A stretch of 64,000 bases of DNA from an uncultured Eubacteriales bacterium (GTDB lineage: Bacteria; Bacillota; Clostridia; UBA1381), in the NCBI GenBank assembly GCA_905199755.1, contig CAJKHT010000001.1, forward strand, positions 47,834 to 111,833. The letters run 5' to 3'. Shown here one piece after another: positions 16,222 through 25,262 of the stretch. The notes beneath the pieces were generated by a model that did no database searches, was not told the DNA's origin, and worked only from the letters and a program-made list of their open reading frames with translations. A program made the position numbers and the translations under genes. Every line of letters begins with the position of its first letter. Within the stretch, counting starts at the first letter, position 1.

Positions 16222-16825
16222 CTATTTTTACATTTTTTGCGGATATTTTTAAATTATCAGTCGCAATTTCCGTAAGTTTCAATGCGTCCTGCTCGGAAAA
16301 TCCGTCCTTGCGCACCGTTATATCCGCCTTGTCATCATCGATATACACGCATATTTCCCCATATCCCTTTGACTGAGCTATGCTTTCTATCTGAGATTCC
16401 TTTTCTATATTCTGTGCCTGTGCAAGAATTTTATCGCCTGCTTTCTTGCGTATTTCGGAATCAAAGCTTTCGTTTGCTGCTGTTTCGTTTAAAATTTCCA
16501 AAGACCTTGAACGTGATTTTTCCTTATCAAGCCTTGCCTGCTCAAAATAATTTGCCTCTGCCGATGCAGGCTCGCTTTTTTCTTCACTGCTTGTCTGTGT
16601 CTGCGCATTTTCAGAGGTTTCCTGTGCCGCTTCACCTGAATTTTCATCCACTTCCTCAACAGAATTTACATACTGCGCTTCCCCGAGCTTCTTTCCCGTT
16701 TCAATATAGCTTTCTCCGTCGCGGACATGCACCGTATCCTGATACGACCAGTTAAGATACCCTGCCATGCCTATAAGCACAACAAGCGCCGCCGCTATTA
16801 TCTCCTTTTTCTTTAATACCATCAT
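16208..16825 (-). CDS. spoIIIAH: Stage III sporulation protein AH (SpoIIIAH-like)
   Basis: SpoIIIAH sits in the mother-cell membrane and pairs with forespore SpoIIQ across the engulfment space to build the feeding-tube channel. The 205-residue product has one N-terminal membrane helix (KKEIIAAALVVLIGMAGYLNW), an acidic Ser/Glu-rich linker (about 45-95), and the conserved YscJ/FliF-like ring domain at the C-terminus (FEQARLDKEKSRSRSLEIL to the end). GGAGG lies nine bases upstream of the ATG at 16825. It is last in the spoIIIA operon. Confidence 0.92.
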   Translation of the reverse strand: MMVLKKKEIIAAALVVLIGMAGYLNWSYQDTVHVRDGESYIETGKKLGEAQYVNSVEEVDENSGEAAQETSENAQTQTSSEEKSEPASAEANYFEQARLDKEKSRSRSLEILNETAANESFDSEIRKKAGDKILAQAQNIEKESQIESIAQSKGYGEICVYIDDDKADITVRKDGFSEQDALKLTEIATDNLKISAKNVKIVEVK

Positions 16826-16839
16826 GTGTATATACCTCC

Positions 16840-17316
16840 TTATTCTTTACTCTGACAGATGCAAACTCTGTATTCGGGAATATCAAGAGCCGCCGTTACG
16901 GCCTCCGTGAGTCTGCGTCTTACTGCCGCACTGCCGGCGCCCTGTGCCGTTACGATTACTCCCTTAACCTTCGGATATGTTTCCCTCACAATCATCGGTT
17001 CGCCGCCGGACATAACGGCTTTCTTGTCCTCTCCTGTTTTCGTTCCGTTTGATGAATTGGTTTTTACATCATACGCAATATCCTTTTCGGACGTGCCGTA
17101 ATATGTAACCATGACGCTCACTTTCCCGGCACCGTCTATCTCGGAAAGAATTTCTCCCAGCTTTTCTTCTTCCCTCCTCACATCGGCTGTTTCAACAGTC
17201 TGCGGCTTTGACTGCCATGATTGTGACAGCATAATTGCAACCCCAATTATTAATATTATTAAAATCAGTCTGTTATTCTTATTTTTTAAAAATTTAAGCA
17301 AATCTTCTTTATTCAT
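16840..17316 (-). CDS. spoIIIAG: Stage III sporulation protein AG
   Basis: SpoIIIAG forms a large ring of the mother cell-forespore channel. It has a short cytoplasmic N-terminus (NKEDLLKFLKNKNNR), one membrane helix (LILIILIIGVAIML), and an external ring-building domain with LGEILSEIDGAGKVSVMVTY and the segment YPKVKGVIVTAQGAG before the C-terminal ALDIPEYRVCIC. I prefer ATG 17316 over the in-frame GTG at 17334 because it gives the normal family N-terminus and has GAGG about 12 bases upstream. The start overlaps the spoIIIAF stop. Confidence 0.9.
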   Translation of the reverse strand: MNKEDLLKFLKNKNNRLILIILIIGVAIMLSQSWQSKPQTVETADVRREEEKLGEILSEIDGAGKVSVMVTYYGTSEKDIAYDVKTNSSNGTKTGEDKKAVMSGGEPMIVRETYPKVKGVIVTAQGAGSAAVRRRLTEAVTAALDIPEYRVCICQSKE

Positions 17317-17758
17317 ATCTGATTTTATCCTCACTTATTCCGTAAATTTCGCAAAGCCTTGCCGAAGCCGTTTTTGTAAGACGCTTTCCCGATATTACTA
17401 TTTTTTCTATCCCCGTAATTTCATTGTTCTCATTTATAACAACCGATACGCCTGCCGAAACGGTTATACCGAATTCTGTATTAAGCCGTGTTTCTATATC
17501 ATTTCCTATACGTTTTTCCAGTTCTTCCTTTACAATTTCCGTTTGCAGACTGCGGCTGTATTCCTCCTCGTTTTCTATCGCCTCAAAGCCCGAAAACAAA
17601 TCTGTTTTTGAAAGCTTTGCAAGCGGTGCCGCAACACAGCTGATTATAACCAGCCCCGTTATAATACCCGTATATTTGCGCCACTTTTCCGGCGTCAGCA
17701 CCGATGCGAATGATGACAGCACCGCCGCTCCCGTTATTGTCAGTATATATGTTTTCAT
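17309..17758 (-). CDS. spoIIIAF: Stage III sporulation protein AF
   Basis: This 149-residue protein has two N-terminal membrane helices (about 4-20 and 27-50) with the family motif EKWRKYTGIITGLVIISC, then a soluble alpha/beta domain typical of SpoIIIAF. It contributes to the SpoIIIA-SpoIIQ channel; its exact role is less defined than those of AG and AH. Position between AE and AG, and overlap with AG by eight bases, match the standard operon order. Confidence 0.9.
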   Translation of the reverse strand: MKTYILTITGAAVLSSFASVLTPEKWRKYTGIITGLVIISCVAAPLAKLSKTDLFSGFEAIENEEEYSRSLQTEIVKEELEKRIGNDIETRLNTEFGITVSAGVSVVINENNEITGIEKIVISGKRLTKTASARLCEIYGISEDKIRYE

Positions 17759-17767
17759 CTCACTCTC

Positions 17768-18829
17768 CTATGCGCTTGTGCATGCGATAATTATACTTAT
17801 GTTTACAAGAAAAAGCACCGCTGTCATAACCACTATTCCGAACACGGAGGTAACCGATTCCGACACCTCCCACAGCATCTTGCTTATACGGCTGTCCGTA
17901 AGCGGCTCGGCGATTGCTGCGGTGATTTTAAGCATAAGCTGTATGATTGCAATTTTTATAACGGGGACGGCACACATTATGCACATGGTGACAATTCCCG
18001 AAACGCCCACTGCATTTTTCATCAGCTTTGTACCGCTCACCACGGTTTCAAGCGTGTCGGATAAAAAAGTCCCCACAACGGGAACCATACTGCCGACCGC
18101 AAACTTCACCGCTTTTGCACTCACCGCATCAAGAGCCGGTGCACTGAAGCCGTAAACCGAACTGATGCCCGTAAAAACCGTAATTACCGCTGCCATGAGC
18201 CACTTTGATACCGAGCGAACCACTTTGGTAAAGTTTGAAATCTGCATTTTGCCGTTTATGTTTCCGGCAACCGATAAAACGGCACTAAAGGTTATAAGCG
18301 GTACAAGGCAATTGCGTATAATAAGCGTTATTATGTAAACCGCTGCCGACAAAACGGGGTGAAATGTATTGGCGGTGGTTATCTTGCCGCAGGCAAGAAG
18401 AACTATCATTAAAATCGGAGACAGCTTATCTATAAAAAGCGACATCGCATCAATCACATTTATACCGTATGTCAGTGCGGTATTGAAGCAGCGCAGCGCC
18501 GCTGCGCTCATAAGCGTGAAGCAGGCAAAAAACGCGGTCTCACCGCTGCCCTTTTCACCGAATGCACCGGCAAGAACATTTACTATACCCGATACGGCTG
18601 CCACACCCAAAAGCACCGCAATATCTCCCGCACTGTTTTTTATTTCCTTAACCATGCTCCCCATTATTGAATTAAAAATGCTTACGGGGTCCAATTTAAA
18701 GCTTCCGTCACGGACGCTCTGCACGGTTTCGTTAAAGCCGCTTTCTCCCTCCATCTGCGGAGCCTCATACGCACAGACGCAGACGGGCATTAAAATTATC
18801 AATATCAGCATTGCAATAATTTTTTTCAT
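17768..18829 (-). CDS. spoIIIAE: Stage III sporulation protein AE
   Basis: SpoIIIAE is the large polytopic member of the SpoIIIA complex, possibly the channel core. The 353-residue product has a signal-like N-terminus (KKIIAMLILIILMPVCVCAYEA), a periplasmic-type region with FNETVQSVRDGSF, and about eight hydrophobic segments, including the conserved GSMVPVVGTFLSDTLETVVSGTK region split over about residues 265-290. ATG 18829 is chosen because GGAG lies seven bases before it; the extension to 18844 has no ribosome site. Confidence 0.92.
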   Translation of the reverse strand: MKKIIAMLILIILMPVCVCAYEAPQMEGESGFNETVQSVRDGSFKLDPVSIFNSIMGSMVKEIKNSAGDIAVLLGVAAVSGIVNVLAGAFGEKGSGETAFFACFTLMSAAALRCFNTALTYGINVIDAMSLFIDKLSPILMIVLLACGKITTANTFHPVLSAAVYIITLIIRNCLVPLITFSAVLSVAGNINGKMQISNFTKVVRSVSKWLMAAVITVFTGISSVYGFSAPALDAVSAKAVKFAVGSMVPVVGTFLSDTLETVVSGTKLMKNAVGVSGIVTMCIMCAVPVIKIAIIQLMLKITAAIAEPLTDSRISKMLWEVSESVTSVFGIVVMTAVLFLVNISIIIACTSA

Positions 18830-18844
18830 ATCGTTCTCCAACAA

Positions 18845-19240
18845 TCAGATTGCTTTTACCGCTTCAATGCATGTGTTGAGAAAATCGGCAATTATCGGGA
18901 GCGTCATCCCCATTATGCATATTTTCCCTGCAAGCTCCAGCTTCAGCGCAATTGCATTTTCGCCGCTGTCTCTTAATATTTCGGCTCCGAACTGCGTTAT
19001 ATACGCAATCCCCACCACCTTGACAACCGCCGTGAAATACCCTACATCAATTCCCGTTTCGTCAATAAGCGCTTTCAGTCCCGTTATAATCTCACCCAGC
19101 ATATCTGCGGCATATATAAATATCGCCAAAACAACCGCCAGCCCCGTGAGAATACCGAATTCTTTTCTGTACTGACGCACCGTCACGGCAAGTATTCCTC
19201 CCACCAGTCCTATGCCGATAATTTTTATCATTTCATTCAT
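18845..19240 (-). CDS. spoIIIAD: Stage III sporulation protein AD
   Basis: This 131-residue membrane protein has four predicted helices and the SpoIIIAD hallmarks TVRQYRKEFGILTGLAVV and VVGIAYITQFGAEILRDSGENAIALKLE, the latter spread over about residues 70-105. It is a small integral component of the channel complex. Its start overlaps the spoIIIAC stop by four bases (ATGA), the usual arrangement in this operon. Confidence 0.92.
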   Translation of the reverse strand: MNEMIKIIGIGLVGGILAVTVRQYRKEFGILTGLAVVLAIFIYAADMLGEIITGLKALIDETGIDVGYFTAVVKVVGIAYITQFGAEILRDSGENAIALKLELAGKICIMGMTLPIIADFLNTCIEAVKAI

Positions 19241-19431
19241 AGTCCGAAAATCTGCTTGACACTCGAAAAGAAATCGCCTATTTCCTGTGTAATTATATAC
19301 ATTACGCTTATAAGCCCCGCAATTATTACAAGCAATGCGATGTCATCTCTGCCTGCCTTTGACAACAGCTGATTTATTACCGCAAGTATTATTCCTATGC
19401 CTGCAATCTGAAAAATCAAATCCACATTCAT
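19237..19431 (-). CDS. spoIIIAC: Stage III sporulation protein AC
   Basis: A 64-residue, two-helix membrane protein: NVDLIFQIAGIGIILAVIN, a short polar turn LLSKAGRDDIA, then LLVIIAGLISVMYII. Length and sequence fit SpoIIIAC well. ATG 19431 has AAGGTG eight bases upstream; the longer frame to 19455 runs into spoIIIAB without a ribosome site. Confidence 0.92.
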   Translation of the reverse strand: MNVDLIFQIAGIGIILAVINQLLSKAGRDDIALLVIIAGLISVMYIITQEIGDFFSSVKQIFGL

Positions 19432-19441
19432 ATCATTCACC

Positions 19442-19939
19442 TTATATAATGACAAGAATAATAAATATTCCCGTCAGCAGTCCTCCGCTGCCGTATATTT
19501 TGCCGAGACGTCTGTACTCATTTTCTGCATTCTGCGCTTGTGCACTCAAAAGCTCCTTTATGTATCCTATATGCTTAAGCTGATTTTTCAAATCGGTCAT
19601 TCCGAGCTTTGTGCAAAGCATCAGTAAAAGCTCACGGTCGGCATCGGCAAGCGGCATATCATTTTTCAAAACCGCGTATGTCCATGCTTTTTTTATGCCG
19701 TACTCCTCAAGCCTGTCCGCCGCATCTTTAAACAATCCCTTTGTGTCGGTACTTTTGTCGATATTCAGGAAAGCGCGCTTTAAATCATTTGCGCAGAAGC
19801 TCATTTCGGTTTCAAGGTATCCGAGAGCCGTTACCGCATTGTTAAGCGACACGCTCCTGCCTTTAAGCAGCGCGCTTTTTCGTATTCCCAGATACGTACA
19901 CGCGGCGCATATCATCACTGCTCCGATAAGCTTAATCAT
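19442..19939 (-). CDS. spoIIIAB: Stage III sporulation protein AB
   Basis: This 165-residue protein has terminal membrane helices (KLIGAVMICAACTYLGI and the C-terminal GGLLTGIFIILVII) flanking a helical domain, as in SpoIIIAB, which resembles GspF-type secretion proteins. Motifs include LNNAVTALGYLETEMSFCANDLKRA (split over residues 30-55) and LGMTDLKNQLKHI. Its start lies inside the 3' end of spoIIIAA. Confidence 0.9.
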   Translation of the reverse strand: MIKLIGAVMICAACTYLGIRKSALLKGRSVSLNNAVTALGYLETEMSFCANDLKRAFLNIDKSTDTKGLFKDAADRLEEYGIKKAWTYAVLKNDMPLADADRELLLMLCTKLGMTDLKNQLKHIGYIKELLSAQAQNAENEYRRLGKIYGSGGLLTGIFIILVII

Positions 19940-20864
19940 TGCCGTACTCCTTTATTTCCTCCACCGTTCCGGCACCGCACCGCCGCGAAAGCGTTATAAA
20001 CAGCTCAAAAAATTCGATTGCTCCGTAAAGTTCTTCGCGCTTTTGTATCTGCCGCACATTTCTTCCGTGTACAGTGGTAATGATTTTCACACCGCTGTTT
20101 ATTATTTTCTCTATTGCCGCCGCATCGCTCTGTTTTCCTATCTCATCGGTCACAATAACGTCCGGCGCCATTGAACGGAGCATCATTAACATTCCTTCGT
20201 CCTTGGGCGCTCCCGAGAGCACGTCCGTGCAAGGCCCCATATCAAATGCCGCTCTGCCCTCATGCATTGCCGCTATTTCACGGCGCTCGTCCACCACGGA
20301 AACATTTATTCCCTCATACGAAATCCGCCGTGCAATATCGCGGAGCATGGTTGTTTTTCCGGCACCCGGAGGCGAAATAATAAGCGTATTTTTTAATTCA
20401 TTATTCTTATAAACAAAATCCCATACCTTGTCCGCCGCGCCGTTGATTTCACATGCCAGCCTGTAGTTTAGTCCCGATACCTCCTTTATAAAGCTTATAT
20501 GTCCCTCCTCGGTAACCGCATTTCCGCATATTCCTATTCTGTTTCCGCCCGCAATTGTAATATATCCCTCACGTATTTCGTCCGCAACGGAGTACACAGA
20601 TGATTTTGACGCTATTTCAAGAGCCTCCTCGATATGTGCGTGAGTAACACGCACAGCCGAAAGGCTGTCCTGCGTTAACATACCGTGACGGCTCACATAA
20701 TATTGTCCGTCCGTAAAATATATCGTCAACGGTTTGTTGGGACGCATACGTATTTCATACGCATCTGTAAGATTAATTCCGAACATATACCGTCTGAGCG
20801 GCTGCGGCATGTAATTCAGTATTCCTCTTAAAACAGATACCGTTTCGTTATTTGCTATGTACAT
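19932..20864 (-). CDS. spoIIIAA: Stage III sporulation protein AA, AAA-type ATPase
   Basis: SpoIIIAA is the cytoplasmic secretion-type ATPase that powers the mother cell-forespore channel. The 310-residue protein has an N-terminal domain with EIRMRPNKPLTIYF, then the GGNRIGICG motif, Walker A ISPPGAGKTTMLRD at about residues 168-181, SVVDERREIAAMHEG, Walker B-like VIVTDEIGK and sensor ITTVHGR. ATG 20864 has AAGGAG six to eight bases upstream; the in-frame extension to 20957 would cover the sigma-E-like promoter. It is the first gene of the eight-gene operon. Confidence 0.93.
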   Translation of the reverse strand: MYIANNETVSVLRGILNYMPQPLRRYMFGINLTDAYEIRMRPNKPLTIYFTDGQYYVSRHGMLTQDSLSAVRVTHAHIEEALEIASKSSVYSVADEIREGYITIAGGNRIGICGNAVTEEGHISFIKEVSGLNYRLACEINGAADKVWDFVYKNNELKNTLIISPPGAGKTTMLRDIARRISYEGINVSVVDERREIAAMHEGRAAFDMGPCTDVLSGAPKDEGMLMMLRSMAPDVIVTDEIGKQSDAAAIEKIINSGVKIITTVHGRNVRQIQKREELYGAIEFFELFITLSRRCGAGTVEEIKEYGND

Positions 20865-20893
20865 TGTTTCTTTCTCCTTTCCTCGTATATCTA

Positions 20894-20923
20894 ATACTAT
20901 TACCCTCCTCCGCCGAATATGCC
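20894..20923 (-). promoter_or_regulatory. Sigma-E-like promoter of the spoIIIA operon
   Basis: On the complement, GGCATATT (20923-20916) matches the sigma-E -35 consensus (KMATATT). Fourteen bases later AATAGTAT (20901-20894) partly matches the -10 consensus CATACAHT. Spacing and position, about 30 bases before the spoIIIAA ATG, agree with the known mother-cell control of this operon. The -10 match is only moderate. Confidence 0.6.
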
Positions 20924-20932
20924 ATATTTTTA

Positions 20933-20982
20933 CGAAAAAAATGCGGAATATATCCACGCATCAACGCAAATATATTCCGCAT
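20933..20982 (-). terminator. Terminator after the HAD phosphatase gene
   Basis: ATGCGGAATATA (20941-20952) and TATATTCCGCAT (20971-20982) form a 12-bp stem. On the complement it is followed by TTTTTT (20940-20935). It insulates the recD2-HAD transcript from spoIIIA. Confidence 0.78.
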
Positions 20983-20995
20983 CTCTGTTTATTTC

Positions 20996-21628
20996 TTAAA
21001 GCTCTTTCCAATCGGTTATATACATATCGGAGCATGCCTTAAGCTTATCCGTTTCATAGCTGTTTGTATCATCATATACGGTTACCACATAAAATCCCGC
21101 TTTTTTCGCGCTCTGCGCTCCGAGAACAATATCCTCATATACCGTACATTCACAGGGCTTAACGCCTATTCTTTTTGCCGCAAGCAAATACACATCGGGA
21201 TTTCCTTTATTACACCCCACCTCGCATGAAAATGCATATGCGTCTATGTAATCGATTATTCCCAGCCGCGTAAACGCCGCTTTGCACAATCCCTCATAAC
21301 CCGAGGTTGCAACGGCAATTTTCACACCGTTATCATGCAGTTTTTTAAGATATTCATGCACCCCTGCTTTTAGCTGCACCCTGTTTTTGTATTCATCAGC
21401 TATCATTTCTTTAAACTCACTCATTATCTGCTCATCGGTAACGTTCAGATTAAATTCTTTGCGTATCTGCGGCAGACTTTCTTCAAGTGTCATTTCTTTA
21501 TATTCTTCCGCTTTTTCATCGGTAAGAGTCAATTCGTGCTTTTCAAAAAAACGGGCGGTTATGTTATACCATATACCCATGGAATCGAGCAGAGTTCCGT
21601 CCACATCAAAAATTGCACCTTTCATCAT
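20996..21628 (-). CDS. HAD-superfamily phosphatase, beta-phosphoglucomutase-like
   Basis: A 210-residue HAD hydrolase. Motif I is AIFDVDGTLLDSMG at residues 5-18 with nucleophile and acid Asp, motif II is VATSGYE, and the motif III/IV region is GCNKGNPDVYLLAAKRIG followed by CTVYEDIVLGAQSAKKAG. A helical cap lies between motifs I and II. The family includes beta-phosphoglucomutases and phosphoglycolate or sugar phosphatases; I cannot name the substrate. It starts in the recD2 stop codon (TGATG) with AGGAGG ten bases upstream. Confidence 0.88.
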   Translation of the reverse strand: MMKGAIFDVDGTLLDSMGIWYNITARFFEKHELTLTDEKAEEYKEMTLEESLPQIRKEFNLNVTDEQIMSEFKEMIADEYKNRVQLKAGVHEYLKKLHDNGVKIAVATSGYEGLCKAAFTRLGIIDYIDAYAFSCEVGCNKGNPDVYLLAAKRIGVKPCECTVYEDIVLGAQSAKKAGFYVVTVYDDTNSYETDKLKACSDMYITDWKEL

Positions 21629-23871
21629 CAGTCATTTTCCTCCTTGGCTAAAATTATATCTTTAAAATATGCCAGCTTTTGGTTTAAACCCGTAAACCGC
21701 TGTTCATACGAATTATTCTGCGTCATTGCCGAAATGTTTTTCTCATTCCCGACCAATATAACCATATTCCTCGCACGCGTTACCGCGGTATAAAAAAGAT
21801 TTCGGCTCATAAGCATCGGTGCATAGCTGCACACGGGCATAATCACCATCGGAAATTCACTTCCCTGGCTCTTATGAACCGTAATAGCATATGCAAGGTC
21901 AAGCTCGTCAAGATTTGTGAACGGATATTCGACGTATTTATCTTCATCAAAAATTACCGTCATACACTTGTCCTCTTCACTTATACTGTCGATTATTCCC
22001 ATGTCACCGTTATAAATTCCCATGCCGTCCTCATGGTTTTTGCGGCTGTAGCTTATGTCATAATTATTGCGTATCTGCATAACCTTGTCCCCCACACGGA
22101 AAATCGTATTTCCGTACTCATGCTGTGCTTTATCCGTATCGGGCGGATTAATATGCATCTGTAAAAGTCTGTTGAGATTTATTGTCCCTGCCGTTCCTTT
22201 TTTCATCGGCGAAAGCACCTGTATGTCCGAAAGCGGATTTACCCCGTAGCTTGCAGGCAGACGCTTTTTAAACAGCTCCACCACGGTTAATGCGGCGCTG
22301 TCTGGATTGTTTCGCCGCAAGAAAAAGAAATCACTGTTTCTTACGTACAGCTCCGGCAGCTCGCCGCGGTTAATTTTATGAGCATTTACTATTATCATGC
22401 TTTCCTCTGCCTGACGGAAAATTTTATTTAAGCGTATAACGGGTATTGCTCCGCTGTCTATAACGTCACGCAGTACGTTTCCGGGGCCAACGGGCGGAAG
22501 CTGGTCGCTGTCTCCCGAAAGTATGAGTCTGGCACCGTATTTTACCGCTTTGAGAAATGATGACATAAGATTTATGTCAATCATACTCACCTCATCAAGT
22601 ATAATCACATCAGCACTTAAAGGATGCTCCTCATTATGAGTAAATGAATGCGCTCCTCCCTTGCCCATCTGCGTTCCCAGCAGGCGGTGAATGGTTTTTG
22701 CTTCTCTGCCCGTAACCTGGCTCATTCTTTTTGCGGCACGTCCCGTAGGCGCTGCAAGCGCTACGGAAAGCTTTAATGACTCAAACAGCTCTATAATGGT
22801 ATTTACGGTTGTTGTTTTTCCTGTTCCGGGGCCTCCGGTAAGTACCATACACCCCGATGACAGTGCCGTCATAACTGCGCCGCGCTGCTCGTCCGCAAGA
22901 GATATTCCGTTTTTTTCTTCAAGCGCATCTATCTCCTTTTCGCACTTTTCCGGCTGCATTGTAAACTTCTGCTCATGCACCGACATGGACGCAAGCCGCC
23001 GCGCAATATAATACTCTGCCTCATAAAATGAATACAGGTAATAAACATCGGTGTTATCCACGTTATCCAAAAACAGCTCGCGGCGTGAAATCAGCTCCGA
23101 AACAGCCCCCTCTACCTCATGCTCCTCTACCTGAAGAGTATAAGCGGCATGCTCTGTCAGCACCACTTTCGGAAGATAGGTGTGTCCCGTGGTATAAGCG
23201 GCATGCTGAAGAATATATTTTATTCCCGTGCGTATTCTTACAACACTGTTTCTCGGCAAGCCCATATTGAATGCGATAGTATCCGATACTTTAAATGATA
23301 CTCCGTCAATTCTGTCGGCAAGTATATACGGATTTTCTTCAATCGCCTTAACGGCATTTGCTCCGAGCGTATTATACACCTTTACCGCAATGTTGGCATT
23401 AACGTTATATTTTTGCAAAAACATAACAATGCTCTGCATTGACTGCAATTCACGATATGCCTCTCCGGCTTTTTTTGCTTTTTCTTTTGATATGCCCTTT
23501 ATTTCGGCAATTCTTTCGGGGTCCTCCAGCAAAATCCGCAAAACCTCCGCACCGAAACGCTCAACAAGCTTTTTTGCGGTTGCTTCACGTATTCCGGGTA
23601 TTACCCCCGATGAAAGATATTTCAGTACGGATTGCTCATCGGTGGGAAGCACCGTTTCATAATAGTTAACATGAAACTGCTCGCCGTAATCGGGATGTGT
23701 TGTCCAGCAGCCTGTCAGGGAAACGCTTTCCCCCTCGGAGATGTATGGCATGTACCCGGTTGCGGTAAAAAGTCCGTTGTCGATACTGTCTATATCGCAC
23801 ACCGTATATCCGTTATCGGGATTGTTATAAATTATTTCTTCAACCACACCGCATACGGTTAATGTTTCCAT
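21628..23871 (-). CDS. recD2: ATP-dependent DNA helicase RecD2 (SF1B, RecD/TraA family)
   Basis: RecD2 is a stand-alone 5'-3' helicase for genome maintenance in bacteria lacking RecBCD. The 747-residue protein has an N-terminal OB-like domain, tandem HhH motifs (about 90-190), Walker A LTGGPGTGKTTTVNTI at about 345-360, APTGRAAKRMSQVTGREA (motif Ia), Walker B ILDEVSMIDI, SGDSDQLPPVGPGNVLRD (motif III), a motif IV-like Arg region (IFRQAEESMI), and UvrD_C_2 motif VI AYAITVHKSQGSEFPMVI. It is complete. It is first in a two-gene unit with the HAD phosphatase. Confidence 0.93.
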   Translation of the reverse strand: METLTVCGVVEEIIYNNPDNGYTVCDIDSIDNGLFTATGYMPYISEGESVSLTGCWTTHPDYGEQFHVNYYETVLPTDEQSVLKYLSSGVIPGIREATAKKLVERFGAEVLRILLEDPERIAEIKGISKEKAKKAGEAYRELQSMQSIVMFLQKYNVNANIAVKVYNTLGANAVKAIEENPYILADRIDGVSFKVSDTIAFNMGLPRNSVVRIRTGIKYILQHAAYTTGHTYLPKVVLTEHAAYTLQVEEHEVEGAVSELISRRELFLDNVDNTDVYYLYSFYEAEYYIARRLASMSVHEQKFTMQPEKCEKEIDALEEKNGISLADEQRGAVMTALSSGCMVLTGGPGTGKTTTVNTIIELFESLKLSVALAAPTGRAAKRMSQVTGREAKTIHRLLGTQMGKGGAHSFTHNEEHPLSADVIILDEVSMIDINLMSSFLKAVKYGARLILSGDSDQLPPVGPGNVLRDVIDSGAIPVIRLNKIFRQAEESMIIVNAHKINRGELPELYVRNSDFFFLRRNNPDSAALTVVELFKKRLPASYGVNPLSDIQVLSPMKKGTAGTINLNRLLQMHINPPDTDKAQHEYGNTIFRVGDKVMQIRNNYDISYSRKNHEDGMGIYNGDMGIIDSISEEDKCMTVIFDEDKYVEYPFTNLDELDLAYAITVHKSQGSEFPMVIMPVCSYAPMLMSRNLFYTAVTRARNMVILVGNEKNISAMTQNNSYEQRFTGLNQKLAYFKDIILAKEEND

Positions 23872-23886
23872 AATACGTCTCCTTTG

Positions 23887-25242
23887 TTAATTTACTGTTT
23901 TTATTTTGTCGCCGTCAAGACCTTTTATTTTAGCGCCCGTTTTTTTGATATATTTTATATATTCCGTCTGTTTTTCCGTTATTTTTTCTCCGTATGATAT
24001 TATAGGCGTTCCCGGCGGATACGCGCATACATATGCCGCCGAAATTTTACCGGCTGCATTTTCGAGCTTTGTCTGCGAACATTCCGAATAAAAAGCCTTT
24101 CCGGGGGTTATCAGAGTTTCACACACCGGCGGAGGTACCGGGCAAAACGGTTTTCCCTGCGGCAGCTGCTCCGTAATAATGCACAGAGCATCATAAAGTG
24201 TGTTAAAATCCCTTGCTGTGTTATATGCGGATACAATCAGTACAATGTTTTTCATATCCGACATTTCAACATCGATTCCGTATTTTTCGGACAGCAGCTT
24301 TTCAACTTCATATCCCGATATGTCATATGCCGAAAAATTAAGCACCAATCTTGCCAAATCGTCATTTTTCGGCAATTTAATTCTCGTATTTTCCGAAATT
24401 TGCTTTTTAAATTTATCGCAAAGAGTCAGCACGTTATTCCATTTTTCCGCTGCGTCCGATTCCGAGAGTGCAATATCCGCCGATGCCGCGATAACATATG
24501 ACGGGCTTGATGTATGAAACATAAACAAGGTCTTTTTTATTCTGTCGGAATCTATAAGCTTCCCACGCACATGCAAAAATGCCGCCCCGGTCAGCGCATT
24601 AAGCGTTTTATGCGCACTCTGACACACCGCATCGGCACCCAGTCTTACCGCACTTTCCGGCAGCCTGTCCGAAAAAGCAAAATGCGCTCCGTGCGCCTCA
24701 TCAACCAGCAGCGGAATGTTTTTTTTGTGGCATATCCGCGCTGTCTCCGCAATATCCGCACAAATCCCGTAATATGTCGGAGAGGTTATCATAACGGCTT
24801 TAATATCCTCATATTTATTAATAAGTTCTTCTATGCCGATATTCTTATCGGGAATCAGAAACTCACTGTTTACGGTTTTGGGAATATATCTCATATTAAA
24901 ACTGCACAACGCACATGTATTTATTACGCTCATATGGCAATCGCATGAGACAAGCAGTGTATCTCCGGGTTTAAGCACCGCCGCAAGCATTGCCTGAATA
25001 CACGCGGTTGAACCGCATGTCGAGATAAAGCTTCTTTCGCTGCCGTACAGCTGTGCAAGCAATTCACATGCTTTTCCGACCGCACCGCCGTCATCATGCA
25101 AATCAAGAGTTGACGGCAGCTCCGTAACATCACAGTCAATAAGCGATTTTTCAAGTCCCCGACCGTTTTTATGCCCCGGCATGGCAAAGGATATTCTGTT
25201 TCTGTCAAAATTTTTTAAAAGCGAAAAAACAGGTGTACTCAA
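23887..25242 (-). CDS. Orn/Lys/Arg decarboxylase-family PLP enzyme
   Basis: A 451-residue fold-type I PLP enzyme of the SpeA/YaaO-like basic amino-acid decarboxylase group. It has FAMPGHKNGRG at the N-terminus, ELPSTLDLHDDGG, the pocket GSTACIQAMLAAVLKPGD, SPTYYG, LLVDEAHGAH and the PLP-lysine motif CQSAHKTLNALTGAAFL. A shortened C-terminal domain contains CAYPPGTPIISYGE, characteristic of the family. Such enzymes decarboxylate lysine, arginine or ornithine to make polyamines; which one is not decidable here. Sixteen bases separate it from recD2, and 21 bases from another PLP gene upstream. Confidence 0.88.
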   Translation of the reverse strand: MSTPVFSLLKNFDRNRISFAMPGHKNGRGLEKSLIDCDVTELPSTLDLHDDGGAVGKACELLAQLYGSERSFISTCGSTACIQAMLAAVLKPGDTLLVSCDCHMSVINTCALCSFNMRYIPKTVNSEFLIPDKNIGIEELINKYEDIKAVMITSPTYYGICADIAETARICHKKNIPLLVDEAHGAHFAFSDRLPESAVRLGADAVCQSAHKTLNALTGAAFLHVRGKLIDSDRIKKTLFMFHTSSPSYVIAASADIALSESDAAEKWNNVLTLCDKFKKQISENTRIKLPKNDDLARLVLNFSAYDISGYEVEKLLSEKYGIDVEMSDMKNIVLIVSAYNTARDFNTLYDALCIITEQLPQGKPFCPVPPPVCETLITPGKAFYSECSQTKLENAAGKISAAYVCAYPPGTPIISYGEKITEKQTEYIKYIKKTGAKIKGLDGDKIKTVN

Positions 25243-25262
25243 AATATGCCTCCGAAAAACCG

